Assembly (NCBI GenBank): GCA_949361645.1
Contig: OX442426.1
Coordinates: 682,001 to 746,000, forward strand
Reading direction: 5' to 3'
DNA length: 64,000 bases
Source of the DNA: Spongilla lacustris
Lineage: Eukaryota > Porifera > Demospongiae > Spongillida > Spongillidae
Of the stretch, positions 19,292-30,784 are shown piece after piece. Position numbers and translations under genes: made by a program. How positions within the stretch are numbered: position 1 is the first letter of the stretch; each line of letters begins with the position of its first letter. Below the pieces are notes generated by a model. The model searched no databases. It saw only the letters and a program-made list of their open reading frames with translations, and was not told the DNA's origin.

Positions 19292-20308
19292 TTACAATGT
19301 TCCATTAACTTTAACATCCTGCCTTTTAACATTTTGGAGTGTGGCACCCTCCGAAAGAACCACTATCTTTTTTGCTAGAAGAAGTTTAGCCAGGGGTCTT
19401 AAAAGGGATGCCTTTGGTGCAGACTGAAGTGATCGTCTTTCATCTCCTTGAGCCATATAGTTGTTCAAAGTTGTTAATAGTCGTTGTCTGGTCAATTGCT
19501 TCATCATCATGACACCAAATGCTACTGAAATGATAACTTCAGCACTCTTTTGAGACAAATCTAGACAGAAAATATTCATTTTAGTGCATATCTTGAAAAA
19601 TGAAGGTCATACCTTCCATACATATACCTTGAGTGAATGAACCCACTGCAAAATACAATATCAAAAATAAGCTATATTATACTTCTAGCCATGCATGCAT
19701 GCTTGTTTAGTAGTATTACTTGACAGTAATTATAACATGTGTACATGATTACCAATTATATCATCTTCCTGCTGCTGATCTAAGTCCTCAGGGGATGTTA
19801 CAGACAGAATCTCCAGAGCTAAAAAACAAAACATTATATTTAATCAGTTCTGTCACTAAAACTATTAAGATCTTAATAACATACCAGCAGTGTCAGCAAC
19901 TAGCTCTTTGGTGACAGGTCCTGTGCCAGTTTGGTCTTTGTTGCACTTGGTGGCTATGGCATCAGAAGCTATGTCTTTCGGAACAGATTCAGTTGAATTT
20001 GAAGTTACATGTATGATTGATCCAGTGGTGACCGATTCACGATCAGTGGAATCAGTAGCTTGGTTCATTGTGACAGATCGAATCTCTTTAGCAGGTAGAT
20101 CTTTGATGACAGATTTTGTGCCTGTGGTACCAGAATCTATGAGGGTAGTGGAATCGGAAGCTGGGCCTGTTGGAGCAGATGCATGCACAGTTGAATCAGA
20201 AGCTGGGCCTTTGGTGATTGATCCAGTGGTATCAGCAGTTAAGTCGTCTTTGGGGACAGATCTAGTGGAATCAGCAGCTTTGCTTTTGGTGACAGATCCT
20301 GATGGGGT
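19292..20308 (-). CDS. Transposon-borne gene part: Ser/Thr-rich region plus helical C-terminal domain
   Basis: Four exons join in phase on the minus strand: 20308-19885, 19818-19753, an 18-bp microexon 19645-19628, and 19560-19292 (stop TAA), with donors GTATGT, GTAATC and GTATAT. They give 258 residues. The first 141 are Ser/Thr/Asp-rich degenerate repeats (patterns like GPASDST, SVTK, SVPKD). The C-terminal ~90 residues look helical and conserved in style (SAEVIISVAFGVMMMKQLTR, LLRPLAKLLLAKKIVVL). I do not recognise the domain. Exon 20308 begins in phase 0, so it needs a 5' partner; it may continue the SAM gene upstream through the donor AAGAA/GTATGG within that gene's last exon, but this is not proven. 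Confidence 0.6.
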
Positions 20309-20805
20309 CTGAAAAGTTACATGCAGGGTTAACTTCAATTGACAACTTGAATATACAATGTTGTTTACTTTAGTGCATGCCCATACAAGGGCAGACAGTG
20401 TGTTATTATGTGTTTAACAAACACAGTTGTATTATATTTTCATTGTGGCATTAAAAAAAGTATTTAGTTTAGCAGAACACAAGAAAATCAATTGACGAGA
20501 GAAACGCATCATTTTTATGTGTATACATCAATTGTGCACATAACATTAGACATTGTATATCAATTCTAAACCTTAAATTGTCTGTGCATGGTAACATAAT
20601 TCATGATCATAGCAAATACATGTACAATGTGCACAGTGCAAGATACTTGCATATGGTCACCTTAAGTGTCTATCAACATATATAATTAATTGTCCTGACC
20701 ATGCAGTTAATAGTTTACATACAGTTTTACAATATGCTTTTTCACATGTACTGCAGTGGAGGCAATGTTTAAAGGTGTTGTACAAAAAAATGTATTAAAA
20801 TGTAT

Positions 20806-21739
20806 TCATATTTGCCTACGTCGTTCCTGTAAACTGTCCAAAATATGTTGTCGTGTAGATTGTGGCCCAAAATATTTGCATGAGCAAATGGGTAGGAGGT
20901 CTGAGACTAGTTTGTCAAGAGTTTTCATTTCCTCTTCGTTGCCTCTGAACTTTGGCACATCATTACCACTCCATACTTCTTTGGTAGCCTTGTTGATTTT
21001 GTTTCTCCTGCCAGGTAAGTCCAATATTCATTTGTGCACTTTATACAATGTTTGTTTTAGTACTTACGTCATTAGATAAATCCTTCTGTCCTCAGGAGAA
21101 ATTGTTCTTAGTTCCAGTAGTTTCAACTTTCTATCAAATTTTTTGGAGCTCATTTCCCTTTCTAGGGAACTGCTACCCTCGAGCTCTCTCTTATCAGTGT
21201 TAAGCAACCTTTTGAGTTGCATCTGTTGTTTGATACTTCTGAGGCCACAGGCCTTGTACTGCTCTATTGTGCCACATTTGGCCAGCAGTTCAAGGGTTTC
21301 CCCATCAACACCTTCCTCTATGAAGATAATATCAGTTGATACAGTGCAAGTGACAAAACCTTAAAGTTATCAACACATTAAATGGCCCCGCCTGGTCACG
21401 AACACATATAACATGTAGTGCACAAAAATGAACGAACTTGTAGCTACAGCCGCCATTATTATGTACAGAACGATATGCACAATCGTATCAATTCATATGT
21501 GCACGTAAAATGGAATATAGCCGTATGTGTATAATTATAAAGATACAAGGCAATGTATAGTATGTGCGATTATATGAATGTACATGCATGCATATGTACA
21601 TATGCATAACATGTGCATGTACATCATAACATTTGCGCAAACCTTCAAAACTGGCAGATACGTCGTCTCCGAATGCTTTCTTCGCCCATGCCACTGTCTC
21701 GACCAATGTCCAACTTCCAAAATCCACCTCGGTCTCCAT
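20806..21739 (-). CDS. SAM-domain protein carried by the CACTA element
   Basis: Three exons on the minus strand, 21739-21643, 21317-21068 and 21007-20806, join in phase to 182 residues. The start is ATG at 21739 (METEVDFGSWTLVETVAWAK). Residues ~9-75 form a SAM domain: W..VETVAWAKKAFGDDV, SASFE, EEGVDGETLELL, then GLRSIKQQMQLKRLL. A charged helical segment and a short C-terminal tail (TRQHILDSLQERRRQI) follow. SAM domains mediate oligomerisation and sometimes RNA binding. The gene sits head-to-head with the transposase, about 390 bp away, inside the same inverted ends, so a second element-encoded function analogous to plant CACTA TNPA is inferred. An alternative is a captured host exon set. 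Confidence 0.72.
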
Positions 21740-22125
21740 ATGATATGCCGCAAGCGTACCACGTGTTACTGTTAGTAGTGACAGGGGCGCATGCGCAAGT
21801 GTATAAGTATTAATTTCCTGCAATTGCTGATGTGCATGGCTAGCGCTAGAGACTCTATACGCGTACGATCTGGAGCAGAGAAGATATTGCGTATTGCCAA
21901 TGTACTGCATTGCACTATACACACTCGCATTGCCCCTGCTCAGATTGCATGGGCAAAGCTGTTTCAAGATCAACCGAATACAGTCATTGGAAAAACGCAT
22001 GCGTGGTCGCCGCCAGGAATGCGCAGCCACCAACGTCAACTGCAAGTGATCAGGAGAGAAAAACTCTTCAAGAAAAAATCGCGTTGATTCAGAGTGACGA
22101 CGAAGTATAGATGTAGCTGTCAACA

Positions 22126-25100
22126 GTGCGGCGACCAATGATGCGTTCGACGATTCTGAAGTGCTACGCGAAAGTGCCGTTCGACGATTCTGAAGTGCTA
22201 TGCGAAAGTGAGTATGTGATGTATGAAAATCCTTTTCAGATTGATATCAGATCTGCGGCAGAAATGAGTGTCGAAAACACTATCTTGCATGCTGTATTAA
22301 ATGCAATGAAAATACAGCAAGAATTCTCTGGGTCACAAGAGCAATTCATGCGTATACTGAACTATGGTCGAGATCTATACTGCAAAGGTGACAGTGGTCT
22401 TCAAAATCGTTGGCCTTCATCTTGGCAATCATGTGTAGCTATATTGCAGGCCCAAGGTTATACCGAACCTAGAAAGCTCTATATTTGTTTGGATGAAGAG
22501 CATCCTTTTCGCTACGATGTAATGGATTCCCCAATCAGTACTTGCAAGTAAGATTTTTAATGTGTATATCATAGTTCAAAATGGCCTTGGGTGTGATAGC
22601 TAATAATAATTTGACCAATCATTATTTAATTTATCAGGTATTGTGGAAAGCATGCAAGGCAGTAGACCATACTACTATTTATGCCTTTCTGATAAGATCA
22701 AAAGATGGTGCCAGGATGCTATGTTTTGTAAGAAGATCACTGCCCATTGGAGAGAAAAAGAACATTGGCTCAAGGCAGAACATAAAAATTTCAAAAAGTG
22801 CGAGATTTGGGATGGTTCGAGATTTGCAGAATATGCATGGTTTTGGGACCCTACTGCTCTGTGGCATCTCCCTGCCCTCTGTCCATTTTGCAAGCATGTA
22901 GTGAGTAGCAAATATATGAATGAAGTGTCCAAGCAGAACATGAATGCTAATGGTACAGTATCAATAGAGTGTCCTAATTGCTACAACTGCTTTGACCACC
23001 TTCTGAAGTCAACAAGAGGGGACCCACGTAACATTGCATTGATAGGTCATTGGGATGGGTGGCAGCCATTTTCTACATCTTCAAAACACAGCTGTGGTAA
23101 ATTTCATGTATATCTTAATACAAACATGATTATGCATTTCATTCACAAAATCCAATTAGGGTCTATTGAAGTATCAATTGCAACTATGAGAAAAAGTGAC
23201 CGTTCTAAAGTTGATGAAGTTTATGTTTGTGGGTTTGTACCAAGCTATCTTCTACCAAACAAGTGTCCTGTTTCTTTAGACCCATTTCTGGAACCGCTGG
23301 TGACAGAGGTGCTAGATCTTTTTATTAATGGTAAGGTGCTCTTGAAATTCCAAATGAATTTAAAAATATGGCATTACAGGCATTGAGGTTGATTATGCTG
23401 CTGAGGTGGCAGGGATTCCCTCTGGAACAGCACTTATCAGGTGTATGCTTCTACTATGGACAGGAGATTATCCAGCACAGTCTGAAGTAGGTAAGTTCAT
23501 TCAAGGAGGAATTCGTCCATGCAGGCAATGCAATCTGGAAGGTACTGCAGTTTACATTAATTGAAAAGTGTTTCCATTTATAATTAACGGATTGCATTTA
23601 GGCATACAAGGTCCTACTTACACGCACTACTACTATGTGGATTACAGGTATCATGCTAGATATCCATTTGCTACCAAAGACTTAGGAGAGATTATTGATA
23701 CCATGAACTATATTGAAGTAGAAGAGAGGCCATCAATTCGTAAATCTAAGGCCAAAAGTACAGGATTTACTGGAACATCAATCTTACATCGACTTCATGC
23801 AGCATATGGTTTTAACATTTTGAGAGATCTAGTGTTTGATGCAATGCACAACGTCCCACTTAATGTTGTCAGCCATCATCTTCGTAGGTATTTAGACATG
23901 GATTTGATAAGCAAACAAGTCATCGAGGAAAGGTTAGAAGCAGTGCCATGGACATCAGGTATGAGCAATTTATTGTAATTGAGAGCTGTACTTAATACCA
24001 TGTTTCACATTGGTGCATTGGTACAAAAAAAAACTCTAAAATATTATATAATCAAACCATTGGGATAATCCTGTCATCACAAAGTCTTTTATACGTACAT
24101 GTAGTCATGTACTTGTATTTAATTCCTGTTTTTAAATCACTGTCATGTTATTCATGCAGAGTTAAGGAATGGAAGGATTCCTACAAACATAACTAAAAGA
24201 CTAGGCTTCTGGAAAGCTGAGGAGTTCCAAAAGTTCTGCTATCCTGCCTCTGAATACATCTTAGGAGGAATTTTACCAGACCATGAAATCATGTGTGGGT
24301 GCTCATTGTCCGTATCACAGAGATGGTTTATAATGTAGGACAATCTGGTTGGACAAAAGATGACATTGACTTGTTACATATGCCTGAAGAAATAGAACGC
24401 TTTTCAAGCCCGGACAACTATTGGTGCTATTCTTTTGAAAGGGCTGTGAAAGGATATTTTGCGTTCATCAAATAATAGGAACTTAGAATTAACATTTGCA
24501 CTGGCTGAATGCAGGCGAGAATTTCTGAAGTTTAAGTCTGGTGGTTCTGTCCTTCAAACACCAATCCAAATGAGCTGTGAATCAGATTCCCAGGTATGTC
24601 TTTTCAAGTCGATCTTATGTATCTGTGATAAAATAAGCAAATACATAATTATTATGATTATACACACATTACAGTAAATACAATCATGACCTCCCTTTTC
24701 TGGAGGCTCTATATATCTTCATTACAATGTTACATTTTAATTTTCTCTTATACATGTAGCTGCATGCAAAGAGCCTTTCACAAGCAGAATATGTAGCCCA
24801 ACAATTTCCAGAGGCACCTGATGTGCTAGTTGGAGGACAGCACTATGTACTTTTATCAGCATGGGAAAGTAAAGAAGTTTTGTGTCAATTTCCTACAAGC
24901 GAACAACAAAAAGAAACTGCTTGCCTTCATGCAACTAAATATCGATCTATATTTGTACCAACCCATGGTTATAGAGGTACACTATATCGAGTAAATGAAT
25001 GTATCCTTGCACAAGATGACAGTTTGGATGACATGATTATTTTAAAGATATCATCTATCTTTTCTACTAAACTCAGTGACAAATATCAATAATTTGTCAC

Positions 25101-25575
25101 AGGAGAAGTGTACTCTCATGCTGCTGATTCATCAGGGGACCCAATGTATCACAGTTACAGTGACAATCCTTATGTGGAACCAACCTCAACAGTAAAGGTA
25201 CTCAGATCAACGGCCATCTTAAGAAAGGTTATGTTGTACCCTGACCCAGATATGTTATACAATCCATCCAAATATATCGTTATTGACTACCTGAGACCAA
25301 TAATTCCACTGGACAAGAATGATGTTATTGTTCCTCATTACCCAGAGGAAGGTGACATGATTTCAGTGAAGGGTATTGGTAGTGATGTGTATCTTGCACA
25401 CATTCAGTCAGTTGATAGAATTCAAAAAACTTGTCAGGTTTACTTCTATGAAAGAGACACTGCTAACATTTCTGAAAGAAAATACAAAAGAGTAAGATAT
25501 GCAGAAAAAGTGCACTGGTCATCCATTTTAGGACCAGTAACTGGTCAGTGGTCTGGCAAGTTTTGGATTCAATAG
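22126..25575 (+). pseudogene. CACTA transposase (tnp2-like), frameshifted
   Basis: Recognisable blocks in order: N-terminal region 22215-22548; a CKYCGK zinc-type motif across the first intron; FCKKITAHW; a zinc cluster CPFCKHVV..CPNCYNC; LDPFLEPLVTEVLDLFING; LLLWTGDYPA (equivalent to plant LLWTINDFPA, containing a proposed catalytic Asp); CRQCNLEG; YGFNILRDLVFDAMHN (second Asp, DxMH); then RITEMVYNVG, ERFSSPDNYWCY and ERAVKGY. The C-terminal part (25108-25575) has a small beta-rich region (GDMISVKGIGSDVYLAHI). Clear introns lie near 23333-23380, 23541-23601, 23960-24161 and 24595-24760. Reading frame is lost at a 34-bp duplication (22144-22211), near 22660, near 24290 and near 24460, with missing sequence between the last two. 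This copy is probably inactive. Confidence 0.8.
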
Positions 25576-26862
25576 ATTCTCTGGATGCTCTGTAAATAAT
25601 GATTTTGTTGTTTGCATGATGCTTTGTTATATTTTTATTTTAGTATATCAAAGTCATATGCTTTGAACTCGTCAAACAAGTATAGGTAATTGCTCTTAAA
25701 GATTGCAGATGATTTATTATACGCGTGCATTTGCAAGCTAAATTTCACTACAAGGTAAAAAAATGCATAGCAACATCTAACCAGCATATAATTTCAATCT
25801 TTAATGTTATTCAGTATTATTTCATTATGGGTATTTAAATAATCAGTCACCTTGTGGTAGCTTATGTTAAAAACCTCATATACGGTATCATTCAGATGAT
25901 TCAAAACAAGTATGGCCTCTTCTTGGACATGCAGAGCAATGTGAATACATGAATGCATTGCTATGAATATGTACAGTATGGATGTCCATATACATAACGC
26001 GCAAACTTAAATGAGTATTTCTTTTAAAAATAGTTCAATGCTCTTCCCAACAATTGTATTAGTGGCTTGTAGCGTTTTATCTCTGCTTATAAGATGATTG
26101 TACCCTGGTTCGATTCCTGCTTCTCACCTTTTTTTCGTTCACCATTTATTAGAGAGAGAAACACCAGGTTGGGTAAACATGTGTAAATATCAGCTCAAAC
26201 CGGGTTTTTGTAAAGTCAGTGTATGGGTTTTCAAGAATCCACACTTCACCAAACGCATAATGGATTTCTCTGTTTCCCAGTATAGGGTCCTATACCCAGC
26301 TGAGGGAATCAAATGTTCATGGGTGGTATCAAATAATTCCCATGTCATGTAAAAAAACCCATCTTGGGAATTGAGAGAAAAACCCAGTAATGGGAATCAG
26401 TTAAACATGGGAAGCAATAAAAACCCAAAGTATTCCCAAGTCTGGGACTGCGAAAGTTTTCCCTGTGGGATCCTACATCTCCCGTAAATCCCCCCCCCCC
26501 CCCCCCCTCCCCCCCCCCCCATCCATCATTGTACATGCCCGGGTACTATATGCATGAAATGATAGGAATAGAAAGCACACTCAGTGTGTTCAATGGAGCG
26601 CAACCACATGTAGTGCACGTGGTCATGCACTGGTCTCAGTGGGGCTATAGGGATACGACCAGAAGATAGCATCAGTATACACGTACGCGTACAAACGCTT
26701 GATATTATGTGTTATGATGTAAATGCTCATAAACTTATTAACCACAAGTTATTTTTTCAACGAATCAGGTTGTGAGTATAGCTGGGTTAACTGACTATCA
26801 GAGAAAAATCAAGAGTTTTAAAACCACTATGGTTTTTGAGGTCAATAACCTCTACTGTTGTG

Positions 26863-26901
26863 ATCCTTATTTAAGGATGGTGTCCATCCTTAAATAAGGA
26901 T
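26863..26901. repeat. Hairpin palindrome, 18-bp arms
   Basis: ATCCTTATTTAAGGATGG, loop TGT, then the exact reverse complement. It is the second copy of the palindrome at 17700 and sits just before the assembly gap. Confidence 0.9.
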
Positions 26902-26917
26902 GTGCCACTTCATCCCA

Positions 26918-27117
26918 NNNNNNNNNNNNNNNNNNNNNNNNNNNNNNNNNNNNNNNNNNNNNNNNNNNNNNNNNNNNNNNNNNNNNNNNNNNNNNNNNNN
27001 NNNNNNNNNNNNNNNNNNNNNNNNNNNNNNNNNNNNNNNNNNNNNNNNNNNNNNNNNNNNNNNNNNNNNNNNNNNNNNNNNNNNNNNNNNNNNNNNNNNN
27101 NNNNNNNNNNNNNNNNN
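26918..27117. other. Assembly gap (200 N)
   Basis: A second run of exactly 200 N next to a palindrome; true length unknown. Confidence 0.99.
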
Positions 27118-27205
27118 GCCACAAAACATAGCATAATATGCTAAAAACAAAGAGAATCGCGAGACTTTCCTATAGTCTTGCAAGCCATCGTTATTGAACG
27201 GCATA

Positions 27206-27237
27206 CCATAGATATTAGACTGGTCTAATATCTATGG
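27206..27237. repeat. Hairpin palindrome, 15-bp perfect arms
   Basis: CCATAGATATTAGAC, loop TG and the exact reverse complement. Like the others it may be the centre or end of a foldback MITE. Confidence 0.88.
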
Positions 27238-27384
27238 GCATACCCACTCAACGATCGATACACAATGGACTGGGGACCACGAGTGGTGCCGTACAAATTT
27301 ATAACGAATTAGGTCATAGATAGTATACTACAGTAAAATGTTATGAAATTAATTAGTTATATGAATATTAATTAGTTGGGGTAC

Positions 27385-27412
27385 GCAAGGGGGGGCAAAT
27401 GCCCCCCCTTGC
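27385..27412. repeat. G/C-rich foldback terminus
   Basis: GCAAGGGGGGGCA, AA, then the reverse complement. It resembles the ends at 17237 and 58187. GC-rich sequence with CACGCCCC motifs follows to about 27560. No coding sequence is seen from 27412 to 27830. Confidence 0.7.
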
Positions 27413-27834
27413 CCCATCGAGCGGACGCCTATGTTAACAACAACCCAGAGACAAACGGTTACGCGCGTATCTGAAGTATCGTAAGCCACGCCCCTTTTTG
27501 GCGCCCCTCGTGTGCTTGGCCCCTCCCCTCGGTAGATGCTGGGGCCGCCTCTGATTTGGCTTACACTAATGTTTATTTGTACGCGCGTTTCTATGAATGA
27601 CTTTCATATGCAGGGAGGTGCGAAGGATTATTATATTACAACTTAATTGCTGACATATGAGAACTGAAATCTGCCCTCCCACTTTATAATACCCTCCGCG
27701 GGCCCTGTGTATGTGAGTCAAGAGTTGAAGGTGTGAAATGGAATTTAATATGAGTATAGGCTGCATTGCCTAGCCCTATCGTTATGTGAATTGTTCAGAA
27801 TGAATCTATAAATCAGAGCACAATGTGGAAGAAA

Positions 27835-29569
27835 GAAAACTGTTCAGGTGCCAAGGAACGTCGGCATCATTGCTCAAAAGATGCGACTAACCCCAACTCT
27901 GAGCATAAGAAGACTCCATCTAGGGACAGGATAGAGACGATCAGGTGTACAGAAGATGCTCAAGAAGACCCTGAAGATGGAGGCATATAGGAGGCCTCTA
28001 GTACAGACCCTGAAGATGGAGGCATATAGGAGGCCTCTAGTACAGACCCTGAAGATGAAGGCATATAGGAGGCCTCTAGTACAGACCCTGAAGATGAAGG
28101 CATATAGGAGGCCTCTAGTACAGACCCTGAAGATGAAGGCATATAGGAGGCCCCTAGTATAGACCTTGAAGATGGAGGCATATAGGAGGCCTCTAGTACA
28201 GACCCTGAAGATGGAGGCATATAGGAGGCCTCTAGTAGGAGGCCTCTAGTACAGACCCTGAAAATGAAGGCATATAGGAGGCCTCTACCTGAAGATGGAG
28301 GCATATAGGAGGCCTCTAGTACAGACCCTGAAGATGGAGGCATATAGGAGGCCTCTAGTACAGACCCTGAAAATGGAGGCATATAGGAGGCCTCTAGTAC
28401 AGACCCTGAAGATGGAGGCATATAGGAGGCCTCTAGTACAGACCCTGAAAATGGAGGCATATAGGCGGCCTCTAGTATAGACCCTGAAGATGGAGGCATA
28501 TAGGAGGCCTCTAGTACAGACCCTGAAGATGGAGGCATATAGGAGGCCTCTAGTACAGACCCTGAAGATGGAGGCATATAGGAGGCCTCTAGTACAGACC
28601 CTGAAGATGAAGGCATATAGGAGGCCTCTAGTGCAGACCCTGAAGATGGAGGCATATAGGAGGCCTCTAGTGCAGACCCTGAAAATGAAGGCATATAGGA
28701 GGCCTCTACCTGAAGATGAAGGCATATAGGAGGCCTCTAGTGCAGACCCTGAAGATGGAGGCATATAGGAGGCCTCTAGTGCAGACCCTGAAGATGGAGG
28801 CATATAGGAGGCCTCTAGTACAGACCCTGAAGATGGAGGCATATGGGAGGCCTCTAGTACGGACCCTGAAGATGGAGGCATATAGGAGGCCTCTAGTACA
28901 GACCCTGAAGATGGAGACATATAGGAGGCCTCTAGTATACAGGCTCTATTGCCAGGTGACATTGACAAGGGAGTCAAGTGGGCAGAAGATTACCTTGAAG
29001 CAGCTGAGAGGGACTTCACCTACCCTGACTACATCCTGTGGACAGATGAAGCAATCTTCCACAGGCATAATGCTGTCATATGGTCTGCAGTCCAGAACCC
29101 ACATGCTTTTATGGAATGCAGCAATCAGTAGAAGGCTGGTGTGATGGTCTGGGCTGGGTTGATCAAAGACCATATCGTTGGCTCCTTCTTCATCAATGGC
29201 AAGTGTACCTTCAGCTACTACAGTGCAGAGGGTGTGGCCAGCCCTTCAAGCTATGATTGTTTTCCAGCATGATGGAGCCTCCGCTCATTATGAAACCCGT
29301 GTTAGAGCCTGGTTGGATGGAAAGCTGGAGGACAGATGGATGGGCAGAGGGGGACCCATACCATGGTCAGCACAAAGTCCTGATCTATCTCCATTGGACT
29401 TTTGGCTATGGGGCTACCTGATAAACAAAGTGTATGCAAATGCAAACATTGGACGAGGTAAGACAGGCAATAACTGATGAAATGCAGGCCATTCCGGCCA
29501 CTAAGGTCCACAGTGCGACACTGGGGGTTGTGAGAAAGGCAGGATTACTGCTCTCAACTGATGGGCTGT
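27835..29569 (+). pseudogene. Tc1/mariner-superfamily transposase relic with internal minisatellite
   Basis: An N-terminal remnant (VPRNVGIIAQKMRLTPTLSI) lies at about 27848-27908. The 39-bp array follows at 27966-28925. From about 28943 the catalytic region is legible: PGDIDKGVKWAEDYLEAAE, YILWTDEAIFH (first Asp), a stop in the next segment near 29129, FQHDGASAHYETRVRAWL (second Asp) and SPDLSPLDFWLWGYL (third acidic region). This is the IS630/Tc1-mariner style typical of invertebrate elements. Frames change near 29130 and 29460. The copy is dead. No inverted ends were found; the left end may lie near the N gap. Confidence 0.8.
27966..28925 (+). repeat. 39-bp minisatellite derived from transposase codons
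   Basis: About 25 copies of a 39-bp unit (CTGAAGATGGAGGCATATAG, then GAGGCCTCTAGTACAGACC), with occasional shortened copies. In the transposase frame each unit reads LKMEAYRRPLVQT, which is the linker motif expected between the HTH and DDE regions of this transposase family. The opposite strand is also open (SSGSVLEASYMPP). Confidence 0.93.
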
Positions 29570-29785
29570 AGTTAGGATCACGACATAATTGACATTATAC
29601 TAACCTCGATAACATTGTACATGTACCTGTTTAGTCTCATAATGTTATTATACTTCTCAGTGTGGTTGAATGCACACAGTAAGCATATAATAGCAGCGCT
29701 TTATGATACACTGTGCTTCAGTTCCCCGAGCATTCATAAGTGCCAAGCTCTCGGTATGTATCATCACTTGTGCTGCTGACCCTCA

Positions 29786-29874
29786 TACCATCATACCCTC
29801 ATACCATCATACCATCATACCATCATACCATCATACCATCATACCATCATGCCATCATACCATCATACCATCAT
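29786..29874 (+). repeat. 8-bp tandem repeat (TACCATCA)n
   Basis: About eleven copies of TACCATCA with a few changes. From 29880 to 30780 I see only AT-rich unique sequence without a supportable gene. Confidence 0.9.
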
Positions 29875-30784
29875 ACATGTGTCTTTGAAGGGTTTCATAT
29901 ATTGGCATGTCATAACCATCTAATGTTAACTTGAGAGATTAAACCTTATGCTGGTGGTAGTACCTAACTGTTAAAAGTATTGAAACAGTAATAAGAATTA
30001 ACTCATTTTTTTTTTTTTTTAAATGTGGAAGCAGAAGTTCTTTGTAATACTAATGCCTAGACCTAAAGTTCAACTCTAGACAAACACAGTTCAATGATCA
30101 CATACACTATTAATTTTTCAAGGTACAGAATATGTAATACACACAACACTTAAACCACACTATTAATATTTTATCATTATTATTAAAACAAATGGCCATG
30201 CAACAGAACAACCCCTTAACCCCCAGGCAGGTCCATAGTTTTGGCATTGTGTGACTTTGCGAGGAAAGCACAGGCATTGGCTCGAACTAACAAGAGACTC
30301 AATCTGCAATACATGGAATTTAGCATGGTAGCCTTAGCTAGTGGAGTTGCCTTGTGCCGCAAGTCTTACTGCAAGTTGTGCAAAATGCTGGCCTGCTGTT
30401 CTTCCCCATGCACCTAATGTCTCCACTACTAGTAATGTTAATTTTTATTCATGGTAACTATTATAATAACACGATACATAGTATCTAGGCCTGAAGTCCA
30501 ATTTTAGACTAAACAGTTAAATGCATATACATGTTATTAATTAAATAACAATAACATAAATACAAAACACAGTATATTTTACTATACTACCTATGATCTA
30601 CTCACAACTGTTTATTAAAATACTATGACTAAAAGTCTCAAGATGTTGTTGGTTAGACACATCTGGCCAAAATTTATAACAAAATAATAATCCAATGAAA
30701 TCAGGGATGCAATAGGTGACCCAGCATCAATTGTGTACAAGGGAACCTGTAGTACAAGAAGCCAACGATGCAAGTGGTGTACCA

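Larger units (their letters stand above)
18251..26467. mobile_element. CACTA/EnSpm-type DNA transposon, 8.2 kb
   Basis: Inverted ends are visible: the left end starts CACAGGGAAAACTTTCGC at 18251 and the right end carries its exact reverse complement ending at 26467; similarity continues for about 35 bp with four mismatches (shared CTTGGGAA). Both flanks of the interior are crowded with short TGGGTTT and TGGGAA motifs in both orientations, the subterminal-repeat pattern of CACTA elements. Inside are a transposase of the tnp2/Transposase_21 kind (+) and, divergently, a SAM-domain gene (-). I could not find a matching 2-3 bp target duplication (TAG versus GGA), so the ends may have mutated or rearranged; a poly-C stretch just outside the right end also looks like assembly noise. 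Confidence 0.8.

Noticed and set aside
22206..22211. Good donor-like GAAA/GTGAGT in the transposase first exon
   Set aside because: The frame continues open with sensible sequence for more than 100 codons past it, and the site is part of the 34-bp duplication.
18251..26467. Chapaev or Kolobok assignment for the 8.2-kb element
   Set aside because: The LLLWTGDYPA and FDAMHN blocks and subterminal motifs fit the tnp2/EnSpm type better, although the missing target duplication leaves some doubt.
27960..28977. 244- and 230-codon minus-strand frames (SSGSVLEASYMPP repeats)
   Set aside because: Antisense translation of the 39-bp array; the sense frame explains the origin through the transposase linker.
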